Shown here piece by piece: positions 1 through 5,148 of a stretch of 6,631 nucleotides of DNA (positions within the stretch are counted from its first letter, which is position 1; every line of letters begins with the position of its first letter). The stretch is from an uncultured Alistipes sp. (GTDB lineage: Bacteria > Bacteroidota > Bacteroidia > Bacteroidales > Rikenellaceae): NCBI GenBank assembly GCA_900766655.1, contig CAAFWE010000043.1, positions 1 to 6,631 on the forward strand, given 5' to 3'. The notes under the pieces are model-generated. The model made no database searches and was not told the DNA's origin. It saw only the letters and a list, made by a program, of their open reading frames with translations. Made by a program: the position numbers and the translations under genes.

Positions 1-579
1 TACGAATGTAGCGTAGCCCTCATCAGTAGCAAGAGTCTTCAACGCGCCACGAGCCTTGTCGGTGATGGCTACGATGCGAGACTTTGCCTCCTCCTTACCA
101 TAGCGACGCTCAATCTCCTCCTTCACGATACGGAAGGCGATAGCAGGCTCGGTAGTAGTACCCGACTTCGAGATTACGATGGTAGCAATCGAGTAGCCCT
201 TGACAGCCTCCATCATCTCGGCCATATAGTCCTCCGAGATGTTCTGACCAGCGAACAATACAATAGGGTTGTTATGCTCCTTGTGGAGAAGCTCGAATGG
301 GTTGCTCAATGCGTCGATTACAGCCTTAGCACCGAGGTACGAGCCACCGATACCAATGCAGATAACCACCTCAGCCTTAGCGCGTAACGATGCTGCACAA
401 GCATTGATAGCATCGATCTGAGCCTTATCAATCGACGAAGGGAGATTCACCCAACCGAGGAAGTCGTTACCAGCACCCTTGCCCGAGTGGAGCAACTCGT
501 TTGCAGCCATTGCCGACTGCTTCAACTCCTCCGAAAAAACGATTCCGCTCTTGGCGGTATTCAATTTCAAAAGTTCCAT
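1..579 (-). CDS. pgi: Glucose-6-phosphate isomerase, N-terminal part (cut by window edge)
   Basis: Cytoplasmic enzyme that interconverts glucose 6-phosphate and fructose 6-phosphate in glycolysis and gluconeogenesis. On the minus strand an ATG at 579-577 opens a frame with no stop for 193 codons to the left edge. The translation begins MELLKLNTAKSGIVF and carries two family signatures: GIGGSYLGA at residues 76-84, and SKSGTTTEPAIAFR at residues 137-150, which is the sugar-phosphate-binding loop of the first SIS domain. Short bacterial PGIs are about 450 residues, so a little over 40 percent is present; the catalytic Glu/His/Lys of the C-terminal half lie outside. The start is supported by the position of the -7 box about 50 bases upstream and by the absence of a sensible earlier ATG. 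No Shine-Dalgarno site is seen; the leader is A-rich, as usual in Bacteroidota. It is divergent to mreB. Identification is firm from the motifs. Confidence 0.96.
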   Translation of the reverse strand, partial: MELLKLNTAKSGIVFSEELKQSAMAANELLHSGKGAGNDFLGWVNLPSSIDKAQIDAINACAASLRAKAEVVICIGIGGSYLGAKAVIDALSNPFELLHKEHNNPIVLFAGQNISEDYMAEMMEAVKGYSIATIVISKSGTTTEPAIAFRIVKEEIERRYGKEEAKSRIVAITDKARGALKTLATDEGYATFV

Positions 580-602
580 TATTCTTTGGTTTTGTTATTA
601 AA

Positions 603-618
603 AAATTGCGTTCAATTT
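603..618 (-). other. Small hairpin in the predicted pgi leader
   Basis: AAATTG (603-608) and CAATTT (613-618) are exact inverted repeats around a 4-base loop. They lie inside the predicted pgi 5' untranslated region, just after the inferred transcription start. A six-pair AT-rich stem is weak and could be chance; there is no following U-run within the leader that would make it a terminator. Confidence 0.3.
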
Positions 619-628
619 AAAATGATGT

Positions 629-636
629 CAAAGATA
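629..636 (-). promoter_or_regulatory. Candidate Bacteroidota-type -7 box for pgi
   Basis: Read on the minus strand these bases are TATCTTTG, an exact fit to the Bacteroidota -7 consensus TAnnTTTG recognised by the primary sigma factor of that phylum. Transcription would begin near 622, giving a leader of about 43 bases before the pgi ATG. No clean -33 TTTG is found; the best candidate is TTTC at 662-659 on the minus strand, which falls in the left half of the neighbouring palindrome. Assigned by consensus match and position only. Confidence 0.6.
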
Positions 637-658
637 GAAAAAAATTTCGAGAAATTAT

Positions 659-678
659 GAAAAGTTATATAACTTTTC
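659..678. promoter_or_regulatory. Perfect 20-bp palindrome between divergent promoters (candidate operator)
   Basis: GAAAAGTTAT followed immediately by its exact reverse complement ATAACTTTTC, with no spacer. It ends two bases before the mreB -7 box at 681, so it occupies the spacer between the -33 and -7 regions of the mreB promoter, and its left edge lies where the pgi -33 would be. A dimeric regulator bound here could affect both promoters. The protein is unknown; no site for a named regulator is recognised. AT-rich palindromes can arise by chance, but ten matched pairs at this position are notable. Confidence 0.55.
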
Positions 679-680
679 GC

Positions 681-688
681 TATCTTTG
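681..688 (+). promoter_or_regulatory. Candidate Bacteroidota-type -7 box for the mreBCD-mrdA-rodA operon
   Basis: TATCTTTG matches the Bacteroidota -7 consensus TAnnTTTG and is identical to the pgi box on the other strand. Transcription would start near 693-695, giving a leader of about 42 bases. The expected -33 TTTG, 19-21 bases upstream, is poor: the sequence around 655-661 reads TTATGAA. This suggests a promoter that may be weak or activator-dependent. The leader is AT-rich; an AAGGAG at 706-711 is 25 bases from the ATG, too far to be a normal ribosome binding site. Confidence 0.65.
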
Positions 689-736
689 TCGAAAGTTGAG
701 ACTTTAAGGAGAAAAATATAAAAATAGTATAAAATT

Positions 737-1756
737 ATGGGACTTTTTTCGTTAACACAAGAGTTGGCTATCGACCTTGGTACTGCCAATACTCTTATTG
801 TTTACAATGACGAGGTGGTTGTTGATGAGCCATCCGTCGTTGCTGTGAATGTGCAGACAGGCGAGCTGGCCGCACTCGGTCGTCAGGCACAGCCTTACAT
901 CGGTCGTACACACCCTACCTTGCGCACTATTCGCCCACTCAAGGATGGCGTTATTGCCGACTTCAACGCTACGGAGCTTATGCTTCGCGGTATGATTCGC
1001 AAAATCAAGACTCGCAGCTCGATATTCTCGCCATCGCTCAAGATGGTCATCTGCATTCCTTCGGGATCGACCAATGTGGCTATTCGCGCCGTACGCGACT
1101 CGGCAGAGCACGCAGGTGGTCGCGAGGTGGCGATGATTCACGAGCCTATGGCCGCAGCACTCGGTGCTGGCATCGATGTGGAGGCACCAGAGGGTAATAT
1201 GATTATCGACATCGGTGGTGGTACATCGGAGGTCGCTTGTATCTCGTTGGGTGGTATCGTATGCTCGGAGTCTATCGACACTGCGGGTGATGCCTACACA
1301 AACGACATCATCGAGTACATCCGTCAGCAGCACGGTGTGCGCGTTGGTGAGCGTACTGCCGAGGAGATTAAGTGCAAGATTGGTGCAGCTGTTCCTGAGT
1401 TGGAGGATGCTCCAGAGGATTATGTAGTGACCGCACCAAACATCCTCACCGCTCTGCCACAGACCATCTCGCTCTCGTACAACGAGATTGCTTACGCACT
1501 CGACAAGTCGTTGGCAAAGCTCGACGCAGCGTTGATGAAGGTGTTGCAGGAGATGCCAGCCGAGCTCTACTCGGATGTTGTTAAGAATGGTATCTACCTC
1601 GCAGGTGGTGGTGCTTTGATTCGTGGTTTGGATCGTCGTCTCTCGAAGAAGACTGGCATTCCGTTCCACATCGCCGAGGATCCACTGCGTGCTGTGGTTC
1701 GCGGAACCAACATCGCACTCAAGAACTTCAGTCGTTTCTCGTTCTTGATGCGATAA
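737..1756 (+). CDS. mreB: Rod shape-determining protein MreB (bacterial actin)
   Basis: Cytoplasmic actin homologue that forms membrane-bound antiparallel filaments and orients the lateral cell-wall synthesis machinery. The 339-residue product has the actin-fold ATPase signatures in order: phosphate-1 loop DLGTANT at 13-19, HEP at 135-137 with Glu136 as the likely hydrolysis residue, phosphate-2 loop IDIGGGTSE at 157-165, and the adenosine motif AGGGALIRGL at 289-298. Length is normal for the family (about 335-350). The ATG at 737 is the only reasonable start, since the phosphate-1 loop follows after 12 residues; the short hydrophobic MGLFSL stretch could be the membrane-contact segment. First gene of the operon, divergent from pgi, and separated from mreC by 217 bases holding a structured repeat element. 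No truncation or missing key residue is seen. MreB rather than ParM or DnaK because of the motif spacing and the operon. Confidence 0.98.
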   Translation: MGLFSLTQELAIDLGTANTLIVYNDEVVVDEPSVVAVNVQTGELAALGRQAQPYIGRTHPTLRTIRPLKDGVIADFNATELMLRGMIRKIKTRSSIFSPSLKMVICIPSGSTNVAIRAVRDSAEHAGGREVAMIHEPMAAALGAGIDVEAPEGNMIIDIGGGTSEVACISLGGIVCSESIDTAGDAYTNDIIEYIRQQHGVRVGERTAEEIKCKIGAAVPELEDAPEDYVVTAPNILTALPQTISLSYNEIAYALDKSLAKLDAALMKVLQEMPAELYSDVVKNGIYLAGGGALIRGLDRRLSKKTGIPFHIAEDPLRAVVRGTNIALKNFSRFSFLMR

Positions 1757-1764
1757 CAAAAGCC

Positions 1765-1973
1765 AAAATTAGAGATGATTGAGGAAATTTTGCGATAAGC
1801 AAGGAGGCGAAACCGCAACCGACGCTGCGGAGCGAGTGCAGAGCGCAAACTCGTTTGCACTATGCCGAGCCGCGAGGAGGAAAAGCCTGCATAGCAGGAT
1901 TAACATACTAAAAGGTATGTGAGGATTTCGCTTGCCGAAGAGTAGCGCAAAATTTACCAATCAGAATAATTTT
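1765..1973. repeat. Terminally inverted, structured intergenic element between mreB and mreC (MITE-like or cis RNA)
   Basis: The gap between mreB and mreC is non-coding. Its two ends are inverted copies of each other. The left arm 1765-1794 contains AAAATTA, TGATTG and AAATTTTGCG in order. The right arm 1946-1973, read in reverse complement, contains the same three blocks in the same order, separated by short unmatched stretches of slightly different length. Inside the arms GCAAG (1799-1803) pairs with CTTGC (1931-1935), and CGAAA (1808-1812) with TTTCG (1926-1930), so the stem continues inward with bulges. The core is GC-rich and full of small hairpins, unlike the flanks. The right arm ends at 1973, directly before the mreC ATG. 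No transposase frame and no convincing target duplication is seen. It could be a non-autonomous repeat that inserted in the operon, or a structured leader controlling mreC. The sequence alone does not decide. Confidence 0.65.
1813..1920 (+). other. Series of hairpins in the core of the mreB-mreC element
   Basis: Four local inverted repeats follow one another within the arms. CCGCA (1813-1817) pairs with TGCGG (1826-1830), with an alternative CGCT (1823-1826) and AGCG (1831-1834). AGTGCA (1835-1840) pairs with TGCACT (1856-1861), enclosing an alternative GCAAAC/GTTTGC stem at 1845-1858. CCTGC (1886-1890) pairs with GCAGG (1894-1898) around ATA. ACATAC (1903-1908) pairs with GTATGT (1915-1920). 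Together with the long outer stem this gives a multi-branched fold if transcribed. None is followed by a U-run, so an ordinary intrinsic terminator is unlikely. Pairing was found by eye, not by energy calculation. Confidence 0.5.
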
Positions 1974-2792
1974 ATGCAGAAGCTGATTCAGTTCATACGC
2001 AAAACTTCGGTGGCGATAGTCTTTATCATCTTGGAGATTATCGCCATCCGTTCTTATGCCTACTCCACACCCTACACACAGGCACGCCTGCTTGTGTGGA
2101 GCAACAATGTGGTGGGCTACATCCACTCTGCATTCTCGAACATATCCAGCTACTTCGGTCTGCGCGAGGAGAATAGTCGACTCACCGAGCATATAGCCGA
2201 ATTGGAGAACCGAATCCGCACCCTCGAGCAGGCTATTCCAGCCGAGAAGATCGATATCGAGGCCATCAAGGGTTACGAATATTTCCCAGCCAAGGTTATC
2301 GCCTCGACCACCAATCGTCGTCGCAACTTCATAACCCTCGACAAGGGTTATCAAGATGGCATATCCAACGATATGGCGGTGGTGACACCCGAAGGCTCGG
2401 CCGTAGGTGTGGTGGTGGAGTGTAGCGAAAACTTTGCGGTGGCGAAGACTCTGCTCAATGTCGATTTCCGCATCAGTGGTGTGCTGACACGCGACGGTAG
2501 TCACGGCTCAATAGTGTGGCCTGGCGAGGATATCCAGGTGACCGACTTCCTCGAATTGTCGAAATATGCCGATGTGAAGGAGGGCGACGAGGTGCGTGCT
2601 GCGGGTTTCTCACACTACTTCCCTAACGAGGTGGTCATAGGTCATATCGAATCGATGGAGCTGGGCAAAAATGGAGCATCCTACAACTGCAAGGTGCGAC
2701 TTGCTGCCGATATGGATCGACTCCGCAATGTGATACTCATACGAAACACCAATGGTGGCGAGGCGCAAGCTCTCGAAGCAAAGGTAAATTAG
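1974..2792 (+). CDS. mreC: Rod shape-determining protein MreC
   Basis: Bitopic inner-membrane scaffold of the elongasome whose periplasmic part binds and activates PBP2. From the ATG at 1974 the product is 272 residues. A short cytoplasmic tail is followed by one membrane helix at about 12-28 (VAIVFIILEIIAI), a coiled coil at about 62-88 (LREENSRL...ELENRIRTLEQ) that mediates dimerisation, and a two-lobed beta domain at about 103-258. The beta domain includes NRRRNFITLDKGYQDGI at 114-130 and a VGVVVE strand. The same frame can be opened 42 bases earlier at a TTG (1932), but those 14 codons lie inside the right arm of the repeat element and the added residues are polar and precede the normal start of the family, so ATG 1974 is preferred. 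No Shine-Dalgarno site is present; the bases before the ATG are AT-rich. Its TAG stop overlaps the mreD ribosome binding site. Confidence 0.94.
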   Translation: MQKLIQFIRKTSVAIVFIILEIIAIRSYAYSTPYTQARLLVWSNNVVGYIHSAFSNISSYFGLREENSRLTEHIAELENRIRTLEQAIPAEKIDIEAIKGYEYFPAKVIASTTNRRRNFITLDKGYQDGISNDMAVVTPEGSAVGVVVECSENFAVAKTLLNVDFRISGVLTRDGSHGSIVWPGEDIQVTDFLELSKYADVKEGDEVRAAGFSHYFPNEVVIGHIESMELGKNGASYNCKVRLAADMDRLRNVILIRNTNGGEAQALEAKVN

Positions 2793-2796
2793 GAGG
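2791..2796 (+). promoter_or_regulatory. Strong Shine-Dalgarno site for mreD, overlapping the mreC stop
   Basis: AGGAGG lies 9 bases before the mreD ATG. Its first two bases are the last two bases of the mreC TAG stop. It is the only well-placed strong Shine-Dalgarno sequence in the window, and such sites are uncommon in Bacteroidota. The overlap suggests that ribosomes ending mreC are positioned to start mreD. Confidence 0.7.
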
Positions 2797-2805
2797 CTAC
2801 AAGTT

Positions 2806-3312
2806 ATGAAGTTGAAGGGTTTCTTACTACTCACCCTCGTGGTGCTATTCGTGCAGGTGTTCGTACTGAACAACCTCTCAGCATCGCCTTTGGTAGCCCC
2901 TATGGTCTACATTGTATTGATTGTGCTGCTGCCTATCGAGTTTTCGCAATGGAAGATGCTCTGCATAGGCCTTGCGTGGGGTGTACTTATGGATTTGACG
3001 ATGGGAACAATGGGTTTGAATACCCTTGTCACCCTACCTATAGCATTTTTCCGTCGACCAATACTCTTCGCCTTCACCGGACTCTCGGAGATGTCGAAGG
3101 AGGAGGGTGTGCCTACGGTGAAACGACTCGGAGGTCGCTTCCATCACTATGCCATAGCGATAATTGTGCTTCACTCGGTGCTCTTCTACCTTGCCGAGTG
3201 GCTCTCGTTCGACAACATCGGAACACTTGTGCTTCGCATCATCTGCAGCACGCTCATATCGTTGTTGCTCGACTATATCATCATCATCCTCTTTATGAAA
3301 CGCTTGTCGTAG
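2806..3312 (+). CDS. mreD: Rod shape-determining protein MreD
   Basis: Polytopic inner-membrane partner of MreC in the elongasome. The product is 168 residues, normal for the family. Hydrophobic segments at about 4-25, 30-46, 49-68, 70-88, 112-131 and 140-163 give six membrane helices. A polar loop at about 90-110 (EMSKEEGVPTVKRLGGRF) separates the fourth and fifth. MreD is weakly conserved, so the call rests on length, topology, the MDLTMGTMGLNTL stretch after helix 3, and position directly after mreC and before PBP2. It starts 13 bases after the mreC stop with a strong AGGAGG site, and ends 7 bases before mrdA. Nothing unusual is seen in it. Confidence 0.93.
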   Translation: MKLKGFLLLTLVVLFVQVFVLNNLSASPLVAPMVYIVLIVLLPIEFSQWKMLCIGLAWGVLMDLTMGTMGLNTLVTLPIAFFRRPILFAFTGLSEMSKEEGVPTVKRLGGRFHHYAIAIIVLHSVLFYLAEWLSFDNIGTLVLRIICSTLISLLLDYIIIILFMKRLS

Positions 3313-3319
3313 ACCGAGT

Positions 3320-5137
3320 ATGAAGGGGGGATTGCTACCACAAGCCTTGACGGCCCGTATTATAGTCATCGCAATATTTGCGATGCTCGCCTTGCGTCTA
3401 TTCTACATCCAAATCATAGACGACCGCTACGACGAGATGGCCAACAACAACTATCTGCGTAATGTGGTGGTCTATCCGCCTCGAGGCGAGATATACGACC
3501 GCAATGGCAAACTCTTGGCGCAGAACAGACTCTGCTACGATGTATCGATTGTTCGCAAGGATATGCCCAAGTCGGGATTCGACACCGCGCGTCTGTGCGA
3601 GGTGGTGGGTATGACACGCAAAGCCTTCGAGACAAAGCTCCGTCAATCGCCCTATCGTCGCGAAAACCGTCTGACACGCTACCCTATCACAGTCGAACAG
3701 AAGCTTCTGCTCGACGAGATGAACATAGGTGGATTCTACACTTCGCAACGCACAGTACGCCAATATCCGCACAAGATAGGTGGCAATCTGTTGGGTAGCA
3801 TCAACGAGGTCACAAAGGCCAAGATTGAGAAGGATGACTCCTACTCTGTGGGTGACTACATCGGTATGGAGGGACTCGAACTCGCCTACGAGAGTGTACT
3901 TCGTGGCGAGAAGGGTTTGGTACTGCAGGATATCTACGCACCGCAAGCCGAGCGCAACACCGTAATCAAGGAGCCCGTAGCGGGTCGCTCGATTGTCTGC
4001 ACTATCGATGCCGAGTTGCAACAGCTGGCCGAGGATCTAATGAAGGACAAGGTGGGTGCTGTGGTAGCTATCGAGCCATCCACAGGTGAGATTCTCACTA
4101 TGGTATCCTCCCCTACATTCAACCCAGACGAACTTGTCATAGGCCGTGAACGAGGCAACAACTACGCACGCGAACTACATAACCCTCGTATGCCATTGTG
4201 GAATCGCGCAGTAAAATCGCGCTACCCACCTGGCTCGACATTCAAGCTCGTAACGGGACTTATCGGAATGGATGAGGGTGTCTTGCGTCCACACTACACC
4301 TATTCGTGCAATATGGGTTACCACCTCGGTGGTGAGCATATCGGATGCCACGAACACCGCTCGCCTCTGGCTATGAACTACGCCATAGCCACTTCGTGCA
4401 ACGCCTATTTCTGCCATGTATTCCGCAACATACTCGAGAATAAGAAGAAGTACAACATTGCCAAGGATGGCTTCGATGTGTGGCGCGACTATGTGCTCTC
4501 GTTTGGTTTTGGTCGCAAGCTCGACTCGGACTTCTTGGGCGAAGGAACGGGCCTCGTACCTACACGCGAGTTCTTCGACAAGCGTTTCCGCAAGTCGTGG
4601 AATGCACTCACCATACTCTCGCTCTCGATTGGTCAGGGCGAGTTGGGTTGCACACCTCTGCAGATGGCTAACTTGGCAGCTACGGTGGCCAATCGTGGCT
4701 ACTACTACATTCCGCACATTGTGCGCGAAATCGAGGGACAAGACTCGATTGATACCCGATTCTACCAGAGGCAATATACCAAAGTCGACACTCGCCACTT
4801 CGAGCATATTGTAGACGGTATGTGGCGAGGCGTAAACAATGATGGTACTTGTCGTGGTGCCTACCTCAAGGGGTACGATGTGTGTGGAAAGACAGGTACT
4901 GCCCAGAATCCAAAGGGTAAGGACCACTCCACCTTCATCTCGTTTGCTCCACGCAAGAATCCAAAGATTGCTATCGCAGTATATGTTGAGCACGGAGGCT
5001 TCGGTTCGGAGATTGCTGTGCCTATAGCCTCGTTGATAGAGGAGAAATATCTCACCGACACCATTATGCGTCCGCACTTGGTTGACTATGTCAAGAGATA
5101 CAAGATTGCCTACCCAATGTACAAAGCTAAAAAGTAG
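3320..5137 (+). CDS. mrdA: Penicillin-binding protein 2, elongation-specific peptidoglycan transpeptidase
   Basis: Class B penicillin-binding protein that cross-links peptidoglycan in the periplasm during elongation, working with RodA. The 605-residue product has one N-terminal membrane anchor at about 12-32. The pedestal (dimerisation) domain begins with YPPRGEIYDRNGKLLAQN at 52-69. The transpeptidase domain runs from about 245 to 575. Catalytic motifs are complete: STFK at 306-309 with nucleophile Ser306, SCN at 359-361, and KTG at 524-526; IGQGEL lies at 437-442. Length is close to E. coli PBP2 (633). A Cys/His cluster (Cys330, Cys343, His344, His346) sits between the first two motifs. The start at 3320 is 7 bases after mreD and has no clear Shine-Dalgarno site, suggesting coupling. 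FtsI/PBP3 is excluded by context and by the lack of its PASTA-type tail or FtsI neighbours. Confidence 0.96.
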   Translation: MKGGLLPQALTARIIVIAIFAMLALRLFYIQIIDDRYDEMANNNYLRNVVVYPPRGEIYDRNGKLLAQNRLCYDVSIVRKDMPKSGFDTARLCEVVGMTRKAFETKLRQSPYRRENRLTRYPITVEQKLLLDEMNIGGFYTSQRTVRQYPHKIGGNLLGSINEVTKAKIEKDDSYSVGDYIGMEGLELAYESVLRGEKGLVLQDIYAPQAERNTVIKEPVAGRSIVCTIDAELQQLAEDLMKDKVGAVVAIEPSTGEILTMVSSPTFNPDELVIGRERGNNYARELHNPRMPLWNRAVKSRYPPGSTFKLVTGLIGMDEGVLRPHYTYSCNMGYHLGGEHIGCHEHRSPLAMNYAIATSCNAYFCHVFRNILENKKKYNIAKDGFDVWRDYVLSFGFGRKLDSDFLGEGTGLVPTREFFDKRFRKSWNALTILSLSIGQGELGCTPLQMANLAATVANRGYYYIPHIVREIEGQDSIDTRFYQRQYTKVDTRHFEHIVDGMWRGVNNDGTCRGAYLKGYDVCGKTGTAQNPKGKDHSTFISFAPRKNPKIAIAVYVEHGGFGSEIAVPIASLIEEKYLTDTIMRPHLVDYVKRYKIAYPMYKAKK

Positions 5138-5148
5138 CCGAAAGAGAT

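Noticed and set aside
181..210. MreB region GDAYTNDIIEYIR (residues 184-196) as a deviation from the proteobacterial GDxFDxAI pattern
   Set aside because: The codons lie at 1286-1324. The pattern, including TND, matches what I recall of Bacteroidales MreB, so it is lineage variation and not a lost function. The coordinates given for this entry are nominal; the region meant is 1286-1324.
752..1759. Long minus-strand open frame (335 codons) opposite mreB
   Set aside because: It mirrors mreB almost exactly, and its translation has no recognisable domain and an odd composition rich in Cys, His and Thr. It is a by-product of mreB codon use on the opposite strand.
1769..1960. Possible small protein of 63 codons on the minus strand inside the mreB-mreC element
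   Set aside because: The frame is explained by the inverted arms and hairpins of the element; the peptide has no clear domain and there is no ribosome site.
1757..1973. Ordinary intrinsic terminator between mreB and mreC
   Set aside because: The hairpins in the element are not followed by a U-run, and the rest of the operon has no obvious separate promoter in the gap (no TAnnTTTG on the plus strand).
1765..1973. Autonomous insertion sequence
   Set aside because: At 209 bases there is no room for a transposase, and no direct target duplication is apparent outside the inverted arms.
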